A program made the position numbers and the translations under genes. Source: a virus. From it: 64,000 bases of DNA. Numbering within the stretch: position 1 is the stretch's first letter; each line of letters opens with the position of its first letter. The DNA is taken from positions 19,202 through 83,201 of the IMG/VR virus record IMGVR_UViG_3300046499_000680. One strand, 5' to 3'. Shown here piece by piece: positions 15,720-24,154 of this stretch. The notes under the pieces were generated by a model. That model worked only from the letters and a program-made list of their open reading frames with translations. It did no database searches and was not told where the DNA came from.

Positions 15720-16460
15720 ATGGACATATCCCTCCTGATAACGACGCACCAGCGCGCCCACCTGCTCGAACAGAGCCTGGACCGCCTGCTGGGGCTGACG
15801 TTGCCCGCCGAGCTGATCGTCGTGGACGACGGCGGCGACGACGCGACGCCGGAGATCGTCGCCGAGTTCGGCACCCGATCGGGAGTGGAGACCACCTACA
15901 TCTACACGCACAACCCCGGCGCCCAGCTCTGCTCGCACGCCCGCAACGTCGGGATCAAACGGGCGAAGTACGACTGGATCGTGACCTCGGAGCCGGAGCT
16001 GTGTTTTCGCACCGACGCGCTGGCGCAGTTCCCGGAACTCCAGTCGCGACATCCGAAGATGGTCATCTCGACCGGCCGAGTCTTCTTCGCCCCGGACGGC
16101 GCGGCGCCGGTCTTCGAGGGCGAGCCGGGCTGGGAGGTGGCCCACGTCTGGACCGCGCCGCACGCCGCGCTCTGGAAGCGGGAGTGGCTGCTGGCGGTCG
16201 GGGGCTGGGACGAGGGCTTCCCCGGCGCCTGGGGCTGGGATGACACCGACCTGCTGACCCGGCTCCGGCTCAGCGGCCACGGCCAGTACATCGCCCCGGA
16301 GATCGAGGCGGTCCACCTTTGGCATCCGCTCGGCGGCGACACCGACTCCCAGAACGAAGAATATTTCCGGGCAAGGTCGTTCATCGTTGACGAGTCAGAC
16401 CTGACCGATCTGGTCGCGAATAAGGAGGGGGAATGGGGAATCGCAAAACCCCGGCCGTAG
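15720..16460 (+). CDS. Family-2-type glycosyltransferase (246 aa)
   Basis: Starts MDISLLITTHQRAHLLEQSL; IVVDDGGDD is the nucleotide-binding strand, SHARNVGIKRAKYDWIV the following helix, and WGWDDTDLLTRL the C-terminal acidic motif. It overlaps the next gene by 28 nt. Second transferase of the cassette. Confidence 0.8.
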   Translation: MDISLLITTHQRAHLLEQSLDRLLGLTLPAELIVVDDGGDDATPEIVAEFGTRSGVETTYIYTHNPGAQLCSHARNVGIKRAKYDWIVTSEPELCFRTDALAQFPELQSRHPKMVISTGRVFFAPDGAAPVFEGEPGWEVAHVWTAPHAALWKREWLLAVGGWDEGFPGAWGWDDTDLLTRLRLSGHGQYIAPEIEAVHLWHPLGGDTDSQNEEYFRARSFIVDESDLTDLVANKEGEWGIAKPRP

Positions 16461-17128
16461 ACCCGGCCGAGAAGTTCTACGCCGACCAGCTTCAGGCGGA
16501 GGTCGATACCTGGTGCATCGAGGACGAGGACCGGCGCCATGAGAAGTTGCAGCGCGAGCGCATCCGGCATCCGAAACTGATCCGGGACCTCAAACTCGAC
16601 CAGCTCGACACCCACCTGATGGACGTGCTGGAGATCGGCGGCGGCCCCTGCCCGGTCACCGACCTGCTGGAGTTCGACACGCGGATGGTGGTCGATCCCA
16701 ACACCGACGACTATGCCCGCTACTTCCCCCTCAGCGAAACCGAACACTTCACGATGCGCGTGGAAGAAATGGGCGACGACTTCGAGGAGCGCTTCGACCT
16801 GATCGTCTGCACCAACGCGCTCGACCACGTTCAGATTCCGGTGGCGGCCGTGGACCGCATCCGCAAGATGGTGAGGCCCGGCGGCTACGTGGCGATCATG
16901 TGCGCCGAGAACAACGCACTCACCAACCCCCACCCCTGCCACACTCACAACCTGACGGCGAAGCAACTGCATCGCTGGTTGGACCCTGAGTTCGAGACCT
17001 GCTGGGAGTTGAACTTCGCCGAGCATGGTTACCGCTACGGGTGGGTGGAATACCAGGGCAAACGCGGCCAGCCAGCCTTCGCCTTGCTGATGCGCAACTG
17101 TGCTGGATACCCCGAGAGGAGACCCTGA
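16433..17128 (+). CDS. SAM-dependent methyltransferase (231 aa)
   Basis: Starts within the previous gene's end. VLEIGGGPCPVTDLL is the SAM loop, MVVDPNTDDYA the second strand, FDLIVCTNALDHVQIP the fourth strand and MVRPGGYVAIM the fifth. The N-terminal about 60 residues are an added charged helix region. It is not closely similar to the cassette's other methyltransferase, so two distinct methyl acceptors are plausible. Confidence 0.8.
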   Translation: MGNRKTPAVDPAEKFYADQLQAEVDTWCIEDEDRRHEKLQRERIRHPKLIRDLKLDQLDTHLMDVLEIGGGPCPVTDLLEFDTRMVVDPNTDDYARYFPLSETEHFTMRVEEMGDDFEERFDLIVCTNALDHVQIPVAAVDRIRKMVRPGGYVAIMCAENNALTNPHPCHTHNLTAKQLHRWLDPEFETCWELNFAEHGYRYGWVEYQGKRGQPAFALLMRNCAGYPERRP

Positions 17129-17868
17129 TGTTTGCCACCGCCTGCGTCCTGAGCTACGAACGGCCCGACTTCCTCAAACAGTCGATCGAGACCATGATCG
17201 CGAACGCCGACTGGCCGCTGGAGATCATCGTCCACGACGACGGCTCCCGCGACCCTCGCGTCAACGCCCTGCTCCAAGCCCTCCTCGCTGAAGGGAAAGT
17301 CTCGACGGTGATGCTCAACGCCCCCGGCCACAACGAGGGCCAGGGCATCGCGCTCAACCGGATGTTCAACGCCGCGCAGGGCGACCCGATCATCAAGCTG
17401 GACCAGGACCTGGTTTACCAGCCGGGCTGGCTGCGCGAGTCGGTCCACGTCCTCGAAGCCAACCGGGCGCGGATGCAGGACCCGAACAACCCGCTGGAGG
17501 GCGAGCCTGCGATCGGCGCGCTCGGCCTGTTCCGGTACCCGGCCGAGCCGGTGCGCTACGAGGACATGTTCATCCAGCACTGGGGCGGCGAGTGGGAGGA
17601 GTGCAAGGATTTCGTCGGCTCGGCGATGGTCATCCCCCGCGATGCCTGGGAGGCATTCGGCCCCTTCGACCACCACTCCGACGCCTTCGCCGAGGACCGC
17701 GAATTCAAGATGAAACTGCGGACTGAAGGGCTGGCGCTGGCGCTCCCGAGCGGCGGCGATCTGGTCGTCAACGTCGGCTTCGGCGTCGGTCCGTCAACCG
17801 TCGTCGTGGACCACGGCACCGTCGCCGGAATCCACCACGGACCACACATCATCGGAGGAGGAGCATGA
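17128..17868 (+). CDS. Family-2-type glycosyltransferase (246 aa)
   Basis: ATG at 17128 after GAGAGGAG, overlapping the upstream TGA. ACVLSYERPDFLKQSIET, IIVHDDGSRDPR and IIKLDQDLVYQPGW (DQD = DxD metal-binding motif) define the GT-A fold; AFAEDREFKMKL is the acidic acceptor motif. It overlaps the next gene (ATGA). Confidence 0.85.
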   Translation: MFATACVLSYERPDFLKQSIETMIANADWPLEIIVHDDGSRDPRVNALLQALLAEGKVSTVMLNAPGHNEGQGIALNRMFNAAQGDPIIKLDQDLVYQPGWLRESVHVLEANRARMQDPNNPLEGEPAIGALGLFRYPAEPVRYEDMFIQHWGGEWEECKDFVGSAMVIPRDAWEAFGPFDHHSDAFAEDREFKMKLRTEGLALALPSGGDLVVNVGFGVGPSTVVVDHGTVAGIHHGPHIIGGGA

Positions 17869-18800
17869 ACACTGCCGTCGTCATCCCGGTGGGGCCGGGC
17901 CGCCTGGAGAACCTGGTGCAGGTCCTTCGCTGCCTCTCCCAGCAGACCGTCAAACCCGATCTCGTCGCCGTCATCTGCGACGGCCCCGAGGCCGCCTTCG
18001 AGGTCGATGGCGCCTATGACATCCCGCTCGCGGTCCTCCAGTCGAGCAAGCATGAGCCGGGCGAGGAGCAGCCACGCAACATCGGCGTCCGGCTCGTCCG
18101 CGATCTGGAAGGCCAGGGCAACCAGACCTTCAGCCACGTCTGGTTCCTCGACAGCGACGTGATCGTGGGGCCTGACTGCCTGGAGATGTACGAGGCGGCG
18201 ATGCAGGCCGAGCCGATCGACCGAGTGATGGTCGGCCCCTACGACTGGATGCCGCCCGGCGTCCGCGAGCCGATGCCCGACCTGAAGAATGACCCGCGCT
18301 GGGTCAGCTTCGACACGCAGGAGCCGTGGGAGATGCTGCGCAACGATCTGTCTGCGGGGCTGGCCTGCTTCTCCGGCAACCTGATCTGGCCGATCGCGGA
18401 GTTCGAGCGGGTCGGCGGCTTCTGGAACGACCTGCACCACGGCCGCTGCGAGGACGGCGAGCTGGGCCTGCGCGCGGTCTCGATGCAGGTCCCGATCAGC
18501 TACGTCAAAGCCGCGCGGGGCTGGCACCTCTACCACGACTTCGACCCGGAGGTGGTAAAGGCTCGCAACGCCCGCGACGTGCCGATGCTCAACGAACGCC
18601 ATCCGTGGGTCGAGGGCGCCGGGCTGTTCGTGGAGGACGCCGACGGCAAACGGTTCTCGGTCAGATGTCCCAACTGCCGTTGCGAGTTCCCGTCGTCGCA
18701 AATCTGGGCGCACAAGGCCGACTGCATCACGCCCGGCGAAGACGAGCCGATCCCGGATGACGCACCTCGCGATTGGGGCGAGGGCGAGGGTCCGAAGTGA
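17865..18800 (+). CDS. Glycosyltransferase with C-terminal zinc-finger-like tail (311 aa)
   Basis: NTAVVIPVGPGRLENL, VAVICDG, a DxD in VWFLDSDVIV and GRCEDGELGLR show a GT-A transferase. After residue about 262 comes CPNCRCEFPSSQIWAHKADC, a Cys2-His-Cys finger-like unit, then an acidic tail; such an appendix is unusual on a glycosyltransferase and may dock it to a partner. Confidence 0.8.
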   Translation: MNTAVVIPVGPGRLENLVQVLRCLSQQTVKPDLVAVICDGPEAAFEVDGAYDIPLAVLQSSKHEPGEEQPRNIGVRLVRDLEGQGNQTFSHVWFLDSDVIVGPDCLEMYEAAMQAEPIDRVMVGPYDWMPPGVREPMPDLKNDPRWVSFDTQEPWEMLRNDLSAGLACFSGNLIWPIAEFERVGGFWNDLHHGRCEDGELGLRAVSMQVPISYVKAARGWHLYHDFDPEVVKARNARDVPMLNERHPWVEGAGLFVEDADGKRFSVRCPNCRCEFPSSQIWAHKADCITPGEDEPIPDDAPRDWGEGEGPK

Positions 18801-19864
18801 ACGAGGAGCTGGACATCTCGCGCGACGTGCTATTCGTCGGCCTCGGGGCCTCGCCGGTCTGTTACTACCGGGCGATGCTCCCGGCGATGGCCCTCGGCGC
18901 CGACTGGATCGGGCTGAACGGCGAGCCGCCGAAACTGGGCTGGGCGACCGGCCTGGCGAAGGACGAGAACGGCGTGCCGCAGTCGGCGATGCCGGACCTG
19001 TTCCGCTACAAGATCGTCGTCCTCCAGCAGCCGCAGGGACCGAACTGGGTGAAGCTGATCCGTGGCCTGCGCGAGGCTGGGGTGAAAGTGATCTTCGAGA
19101 TTGACGACTACCTCCACGGGATCAAGCACCTGGAGGATCACGACTGGTCGGACAAGTTCGACAACGAGGTGCTGAATCGCTACGAGGAAGCGATGAAAGC
19201 GTGCGACGCGCTGATCGCCTCGACGGAGTGGATCAGGGGCAACTACTCCCACTTCAACAAGCACGCCTTCCTCTGCCAGAACGGCATCGACCTGGGCCGC
19301 TACAAACTCACTCGCCCCAAACGCGACACGGTGAACGTCGGGTGGGCGGGGGCGACCGGGCACCTGAAAGCCATCACCCCCTGGCTCCAGCAGCTCGCCA
19401 ACGTGATGCAGGCCAACCCCAACGTCAACTTTGTCAGCATCGGGCAGACCTTCGCCGACGGCTTCAAACCCCACTTTGGCGAGGAGCGGTCGGTGGCGGT
19501 GCCGTGGGCCGCGATCGAGCAGTACCCCAGCGCGATGACCATGTTCGACATCGCGCTGGCGCCGGGCGGCTCCGGCGGCTGGTGGCGCGGCAAGTCCGAC
19601 CTGCGCTGGCTGGAGGCGGGCGCCCTCGGCATCCCCATCATCGCCAACCCGGAGGTCTACCCCGAAATCGAGGACGGCGTGACCGGCATGTTGGCGCGCA
19701 ACCCCGAAGACGTGGCGGAAAAGCTGTTCGGCCTGATCGGCGACAAGAGGCTGCGAGAGAAGGTCGGCGAGCAGGCCCGCGAGTTCATCACCGAGAACCG
19801 GAGCATGAAACAGGTCCGGGAGCAGTGGGTGCAGGCGTTTATGGCCGTCGTCAGCGCTGAGTAA
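18797..19864 (+). CDS. GT-B-type glycosyltransferase (355 aa)
   Basis: GTG at 18797 overlaps the previous TGA. The C-terminal half has VNVGWAGATGH, FDIALAPGG and LRWLEAGALGIPIIANPEVYPE followed by DGVTGMLA, the nucleotide-sugar-binding half of GT4-like enzymes. The N-terminal half has IVVLQQPQGPNW and VIFEIDDYLHG. It ends the sugar cassette. Together with the three GT-A type enzymes it could build a short branched or methylated glycan. Confidence 0.85.
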   Translation: MNEELDISRDVLFVGLGASPVCYYRAMLPAMALGADWIGLNGEPPKLGWATGLAKDENGVPQSAMPDLFRYKIVVLQQPQGPNWVKLIRGLREAGVKVIFEIDDYLHGIKHLEDHDWSDKFDNEVLNRYEEAMKACDALIASTEWIRGNYSHFNKHAFLCQNGIDLGRYKLTRPKRDTVNVGWAGATGHLKAITPWLQQLANVMQANPNVNFVSIGQTFADGFKPHFGEERSVAVPWAAIEQYPSAMTMFDIALAPGGSGGWWRGKSDLRWLEAGALGIPIIANPEVYPEIEDGVTGMLARNPEDVAEKLFGLIGDKRLREKVGEQAREFITENRSMKQVREQWVQAFMAVVSAE

Positions 19865-19875
19865 GGTCCAGGGCC

Positions 19876-20043
19876 ATGCCAGTTCCGATCCTCGACCCCG
19901 GCGCCGACCCGCAGGAGAAGAAGCGGCTGGAGATGCTGCGTGGCCTCGCCTCCCAGAGCAAGGACGAGCAGAAGAAGAAGCGCCCGCCGCCTCCGCCGCG
20001 CAAGAAGAAGAAGCTGATCCTCCCCGGCGGCGGCGGGTACTAG
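19876..20043 (+). CDS. Small basic proline-rich protein (55 aa)
   Basis: ATG at 19876. A central helix-like EKKRLEMLRGLASQSKDEQ and a Lys/Pro-rich tail ending GGGGY. Codon use fits. It may be a nucleic-acid-binding or structural peptide; it closes the cassette operon 90 nt before a terminator. Confidence 0.5.
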   Translation: MPVPILDPGADPQEKKRLEMLRGLASQSKDEQKKKRPPPPPRKKKKLILPGGGGY

Positions 20044-20099
20044 CCGAACATACGTTCTGGGGATTTTTGTCCAGCGCCTGGGCAGAAATCGCGATCGTC

Positions 20100-20111
20100 C
20101 GACCGGAGTTG
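20100..20111 (+). repeat. Dispersed 12-bp element CGACCGGAGTTG
   Basis: Variant copy in the short intergenic region upstream of the sigma-like gene, ahead of the terminator. Confidence 0.45.
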
Positions 20112-20134
20112 CTACCTTTCCCATGCTGCGAAAC

Positions 20135-20194
20135 GGGCTGTGGCCTCGTCCCTCCGAAGGTGGGGGGCATCCGAGGCTGACGGCCCCTTTTTTT
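20135..20194 (+). terminator. Intrinsic terminator/attenuator abutting the sigma-like gene
   Basis: Arm 20135-20148 (GGGCTGTGGCCTCG) pairs with 20172-20186 (CGAGGCTGACGGCCC) with small bulges, and is followed by seven T (20188-20194). The ATG of the sigma-like gene follows the T tract with no gap, so the element could end the sugar operon and also gate transcription of the sigma-like gene. Confidence 0.7.
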
Positions 20195-20815
20195 ATGCAC
20201 GCTCAGACCGCATCAGACCCGAAGCTAATCCGCCGCTATGAAGGTGTGGTGCGAACGACCGCCTCGATGACTGTGGAACGGTGCGAGGAAGAATTCGAGG
20301 ACATCTGCCAGCTCTTTCGGATCAAGGTGTGGATGGCCTTACTGAGCTATGACCCTGCGAAGCTGACCAACGAAAAACCTGACGCCAAGGGTCGTACTCC
20401 TCTGGACAGGTACGTCTTCGCCTGCATCAAAAATCAGCAGAAGGACCTCGAAAAGAAAGTGAAGCACGCCCACCGAGTGACCTATATCGAGGGTCTGGAC
20501 AAGGGGCACGGTGAGCGGTTCGAGGCAGAGTTCCTGGCGGTCTCCGACGAAACGATGTTCATCGCCGCCGAAGACATCGCCCCGCTGATCCCCTCGACGC
20601 TGGACGAGCGCGAGCGCCGGATCGTCACCCTGCTCTACATGGACTTCGACAACGGTGAGATCGGCGACCGGCTCGGCATCAAACGGAAGCAGGTCGCGAC
20701 GATCATCCGGGGCATCCGGGAGAAGCTGGCCGACTGGGCGCCCACGGGCTGGCGGTCGGCGACGGAGCCGCCCCCGCTGGCCCCCGCGTCCGAGCCGATG
20801 CCGATCGCCGCCTAG
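20195..20815 (+). CDS. Sigma-70-like factor (206 aa)
   Basis: The N-terminal part (EEEFEDICQLFRIKVWMALL ... RYVFACIKNQQKDL) fits sigma region 2 helices. Residues about 142-185 (LDERERRIVTLLYMDFDNGE, then IGDRLGIKRKQVATIIRGI) are a region-4 helix-turn-helix. The tail is Pro/Ala-rich. No Shine-Dalgarno is visible because the T tract of a terminator abuts ATG 20195; a later start near the GTG codons at about 20249 is possible. It may direct phage late transcription. The stop shares CTAG with the convergent gene. Confidence 0.65.
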   Translation: MHAQTASDPKLIRRYEGVVRTTASMTVERCEEEFEDICQLFRIKVWMALLSYDPAKLTNEKPDAKGRTPLDRYVFACIKNQQKDLEKKVKHAHRVTYIEGLDKGHGERFEAEFLAVSDETMFIAAEDIAPLIPSTLDERERRIVTLLYMDFDNGEIGDRLGIKRKQVATIIRGIREKLADWAPTGWRSATEPPPLAPASEPMPIAA

Positions 20816-21657
20816 GGCTTCCCGAGCTGCGCGATCCGGTCGTGAACGTCGTGGCCCCGCCGCCGCGCCAGCTCCGCCTTCCGGCGCCGCACGCGGTCCT
20901 TCTCGGCGGCCTTGCGGCCCACCAGGTCCCCGACGCTGTACCCCAGCTCTTTCATCGACTTCAGGGTGTCGGCCATCGCCTCGTCGGTCATCGGGTCGCG
21001 TGCCGAGCGCGCCGGAGGTAGGTCCGGCAGGTCGGGCAGCTCCTCCACGTCCTCGTAGATGCCGATCAGGCCGTGCGTCTTCGCCATCACCGAGTCGTAG
21101 AGGCCGTCGCCGGGGTGAGAGTCTTCCCAGTCGGAGCAGGTTCGGTAGGTCACCACGTCTGGGTGCGCTTCGTAGGTGAGCATCCCGCCCTCCGGGAGCA
21201 GGAAGCCCTGGCGCACGCCGTCGTAGAGCCACGTTTCGAGCTGGTCGTCGTCCTCGAACTCAATCATCGTGGGCCTGACGTGGTAGTCGTAGTCGGCCCG
21301 CGCGAACTGGTCGGCGCTGGGGTCGAGCATGAACCGCCCGCCCGCGATCAGCACAAGGTGGCCCGGCCAGTTCGTGCCTTCTGGGTCTTCGCTGTCGGGG
21401 TCAACCTTGCAGCGCGCGCCGAACGCCCGCTCGTCTGGGTCGGTGGCATCGAATTCTTCGCCCTTCTGTTCCTTCTCCAGCGCGACCTGGTTCAAGCCGA
21501 TGACATCGACGGCGACCGGCATCGCCTTGACCCCGAGCTGGTTCATCAGGTCGCACAGAAGTTTGGTGCTGAGGATGCACGACTCCCGCGTCGAATGGCG
21601 AAGAATCTCACACCTCGCATGCCACATCGCGAAGTACATCAGCGTCGGTTCGTCCAT
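20812..21657 (-). CDS. Transglutaminase/papain-fold-like protein (281 aa)
   Basis: C27 starts a helix in RESCILSTKLLCDLMNQLG, then H100 in WPGHLVLIAGG and D112 in FMLDPSADQ. The Cys-His-Asp order and spacing match the transglutaminase-like cysteine-enzyme fold. The C-terminal 60 residues are charged and helical (AEKDRVRRRKAELARRRGH). ATGA overlap with the upstream gene; its stop shares CTAG with the convergent sigma-like gene. It may be a protease, amidase or inactive relative; activity is not shown by sequence alone. Confidence 0.55.
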   Translation of the reverse strand: MDEPTLMYFAMWHARCEILRHSTRESCILSTKLLCDLMNQLGVKAMPVAVDVIGLNQVALEKEQKGEEFDATDPDERAFGARCKVDPDSEDPEGTNWPGHLVLIAGGRFMLDPSADQFARADYDYHVRPTMIEFEDDDQLETWLYDGVRQGFLLPEGGMLTYEAHPDVVTYRTCSDWEDSHPGDGLYDSVMAKTHGLIGIYEDVEELPDLPDLPPARSARDPMTDEAMADTLKSMKELGYSVGDLVGRKAAEKDRVRRRKAELARRRGHDVHDRIAQLGKP

Positions 21658-22190
21658 CAGGGTGAAGCCTTCCGGTCGGAATGGATACGTTCGATCAGCG
21701 CGTGGCCGTGGCGCTTGAACAACACGCTGTACGTCCCGGTTTCTTCCAGGACTTCGTTCAGACCCTCGAAGTCAGCGACCCGAACGCCGAAATAGGTAAC
21801 GGTCTCCTCGGTCGTGCGATCCTGGAGGGTGGGATCGACCAGGGTGCCGTCGTCGGTCACGCACCAGGCATGGTGGATGGGGATTGGGAGACCCGAGGAC
21901 AAGACGTAGCCCTCGCAGTAAGTCAGGTCGGGCACGTCCTCACCGAGCAGGCCGCCGACCTGTTCATCGACAAGGATGAAGGCGTTCATAAAGCACATCT
22001 TTGGCGTCATCTGCTCAACCCACTCCGGGCGGGCATTGGCCGTGAACTCCTCGCCGTACTCCAGAAGGAACGCCTCGACGCTGACGGTATTTCCTCCGTG
22101 CGAGCTGTGGAAGTACGCCATCATTTCGCAGTTCCCTTTGGCGGTGGCGGGGAAGCTCGGGCCGTCGGCTACTTCGATCTTGTCGCTCAT
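21657..22190 (-). CDS. Second transglutaminase-like protein (177 aa)
   Basis: C66 in KMCFMNAFIL, YCEGYV, H106-H107 in PIHHAWCVTDDG and D119 in TLVDPTLQD make a clear Cys-His-Asp set in the order of transglutaminase-like proteins. Shorter than its neighbour and not obviously homologous outside the motif. Starts in an ATGA overlap with the zinc-ribbon gene. Part of the integrase operon, so possibly a lysogeny-associated gene. Confidence 0.55.
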   Translation of the reverse strand: MSDKIEVADGPSFPATAKGNCEMMAYFHSSHGGNTVSVEAFLLEYGEEFTANARPEWVEQMTPKMCFMNAFILVDEQVGGLLGEDVPDLTYCEGYVLSSGLPIPIHHAWCVTDDGTLVDPTLQDRTTEETVTYFGVRVADFEGLNEVLEETGTYSVLFKRHGHALIERIHSDRKASP

Positions 22191-22465
22191 AGTGGGATCA
22201 GGAGGAAGCGTTTGGTGTGGTTCAGCTCGATCCCCGGCGCGCACTGGCCGCAGAAGATCACCAGCTTGCCGCTCTCCAGGTCGCGGAACATGAACGCGCC
22301 TGCCGTCTTCTCCTCGTCCAGCTCCTGCTGGCAGGTGGAGTTGGCGCAGAGCTTGATCCCGCCGTAGGGCGGCAGCAGCTTCCCGAGCTGGGACCCCGGC
22401 TCGGCGTCGTAATCCTCGGGGACGTGAATCTGGAAGCCGTCGGCGAATCCGTCGTCGGGGGTCAT
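22187..22465 (-). CDS. Zinc-ribbon protein (92 aa)
   Basis: C-A-N-S-T-C and C-G-Q-C, about 30 residues apart, form a four-Cys ribbon around residues 40-75. ATGA overlaps on both sides tie it to the integrase and to the transglutaminase-like gene. Function unknown. Confidence 0.6.
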   Translation of the reverse strand: MTPDDGFADGFQIHVPEDYDAEPGSQLGKLLPPYGGIKLCANSTCQQELDEEKTAGAFMFRDLESGKLVIFCGQCAPGIELNHTKRFLLIPL

Positions 22466-23469
22466 CGCGCACCTACCGCTTCTTCAAACTCCCGTTCGGA
22501 CTTCGCGATCGCCTCGTGCAGGTCGTCGCGGACCAGCTTGGTGTAGGCGAGGGTCTGCTGGAGGTTCGAGTGCCCGAGCAGTTTCTGCACGATCTCCAGC
22601 CGCCGCGTCGTCCGCAGCCACTCGGTCCCGGCGGTGTGCCGGAAGCGGTGGAGCTGCCACTGGCTGGGCTGGTGCGGGATCGGGTGGCCGATCGTCCGCA
22701 TGAGACCTTTGAATCGGGTGTAGCGCATCGGTTTCAGCGCGTGGACCTTGTTCGCCAGCGACAGCCAAGGGGTGTCGTGGGTCGGCCCGAGCTGGGTGCG
22801 CAGCTCGATCCAAGCTCGGACGGCGGCGCGGCTCGTCGCGGTGTGCGGCACCTCCCGTTGCTTGTCGCCGTCGTTGTCACCCTTGGCGTGCTTCACCACG
22901 ATGTAGGCGTTGTCGTAGTGGATGTCATCGAGGCTGGCCCGGAAAATCTCCTGGCGCCGGAGACCACAGTGCAGGGCGAGGGCGATGATCGCCTCCATCT
23001 GCACCCGCATCGCGTGGGTCCTGATCCGGCGGAACGGCGAGGTCCCCCGGCCGAATCGCGCCCAGAATTTCTCGTCCACCTTCGGCCACGCTTCATCGAA
23101 CTCCTTCCAGAACTGGGCGAGTTCTTTCTTCGAGTACGGGCGCGGCTTCGACTTGCCGGTGGACTGCCGGGGGGCGCCGATCTGCTGCACCGCGACCAGC
23201 CGCTCGGCGTCGATCACTTTGGCGCCCCATCCCCAGGAGAACCACGGCCGGAGCATGTTCAGCTCCTTGCGGATCGTGTTGACGTGGCAGCCTTCGTCGG
23301 CGCGGTGGGCGAGGAAAGCGCGCACGTCCTGGTCGTCGCAATCCTCCGGTGCTTTGCCCGCGAGGTCGCCCATGCCGGTGATCGCCCGAATCTGTTCCTG
23401 GCGACGGCCGGGGCTGATCCCTTCGTACTGCTGATAGTCGCGCTCGAAGCGTTCGATCGTGGTGGTCAT
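22462..23469 (-). CDS. int: Tyrosine integrase (335 aa)
   Basis: Start at 23469 chosen for GGAGA five nt upstream; an ATG at 23517 is possible. An N-terminal SAM-like core-binding region (NTIRKELNMLRPWFSWGW) is followed by the catalytic domain: R171 in HCGLRRQEI, H274 and R277 in LHRFRH, H300 in LLGHSN and nucleophile Y309 in TLAYTKL. All key residues are present, so it should be active and the phage temperate. No excisionase was recognised. Confidence 0.93.
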   Translation of the reverse strand: MTTTIERFERDYQQYEGISPGRRQEQIRAITGMGDLAGKAPEDCDDQDVRAFLAHRADEGCHVNTIRKELNMLRPWFSWGWGAKVIDAERLVAVQQIGAPRQSTGKSKPRPYSKKELAQFWKEFDEAWPKVDEKFWARFGRGTSPFRRIRTHAMRVQMEAIIALALHCGLRRQEIFRASLDDIHYDNAYIVVKHAKGDNDGDKQREVPHTATSRAAVRAWIELRTQLGPTHDTPWLSLANKVHALKPMRYTRFKGLMRTIGHPIPHQPSQWQLHRFRHTAGTEWLRTTRRLEIVQKLLGHSNLQQTLAYTKLVRDDLHEAIAKSEREFEEAVGAR

Positions 23470-23558
23470 GGTCTTCTCCAAGTGTCGGGTCATCCTACAC
23501 ATAGGGCCGCCGAGCAATGACGCCCGACGGCCCTGGAACTGCGGTATTTGCGCCCGGC
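23470..23558 (-). promoter_or_regulatory. Integrase upstream region with hairpin
   Basis: On the leftward strand a TAGGAT -10-like hexamer (23498-23493) precedes the integrase. AGGGCCG (23503-23509) pairs with CGGCCCT (23528-23534), which may end the upstream winged-helix gene or be an operator. Confidence 0.35.
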
Positions 23559-23927
23559 CTATTTGGCGGGCGGCGAGTAGTTCCGGCCGTTCTTATCGAC
23601 GCGGCCTTCCTTCTCCAGGTCGCCGAGGACCCGGTAGAGGTAGTTCGGCTTGATCTTCATCGCCTTCGCGATGTCCGAGGCCGAGATGCCCGGCTTCTTC
23701 TCAATCAGCGCGACGGCCTGGTCGGCACGCTTGCCTCCCCGGCGTTTGCGGCGGGCTTTTTTCGGCCCCGCCGGGAGGGCCTTCGGCTTCGGCCTCCGCG
23801 ACTTCGGCGCCTTGCCGTTGAAGATCGCGATCGAGTCGGTGACCTTCTCGCGTTCCTCGTCCAACGTGGCGAGGCGCCGTTCGAGGAACGCCAGCGGCGA
23901 CTCCTCGACCTGCGGTTCTGCGTTCAT
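23559..23927 (-). CDS. Winged-helix DNA-binding protein (122 aa)
   Basis: An N-terminal coiled coil (about 10-38), a basic Lys/Arg/Pro hinge (40-68), then a winged helix: ADQAVALIEKKPG, ISASDIAKAMKIKPNYLYRV, LGDLEKEGRVDKNGR. It lies immediately upstream of the integrase, a usual place for a lysogeny regulator. It is the best candidate in this window to bind the dispersed 12-bp elements, which is inference. Confidence 0.65.
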   Translation of the reverse strand: MNAEPQVEESPLAFLERRLATLDEEREKVTDSIAIFNGKAPKSRRPKPKALPAGPKKARRKRRGGKRADQAVALIEKKPGISASDIAKAMKIKPNYLYRVLGDLEKEGRVDKNGRNYSPPAK

Positions 23928-24154
23928 CCTGATCCTTTCTTTGACCTGGTGCGTTTCTTACGCCAGTGGTCAACGATCTGTTGGGGGGTGACACTATAGG
24001 TAGAAACGTGACTACCTGGAAGTGGTTGGATGGAGAGGACCCGCCGCTTGGTCATCGAGTCGATGTGTGACTCCTCCGTGACCAGCGCGTAGAAGGTTTG
24101 ACCGCGAACGTCGCACTTCACGATGTCGCCCTCACGAATCCCCGTGGTCTGCAT
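23924..24154 (-). CDS. Hypothetical protein (76 aa)
   Basis: Beta-rich N-terminus (IREGDIVKCDVRGQTFYALV) reminiscent of small SH3-like domains, with a basic C-tail. 4-nt overlap with the winged-helix gene. No family recognised. Confidence 0.55.
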   Translation of the reverse strand: MQTTGIREGDIVKCDVRGQTFYALVTEESHIDSMTKRRVLSIQPLPGSHVSTYSVTPQQIVDHWRKKRTRSKKGSG

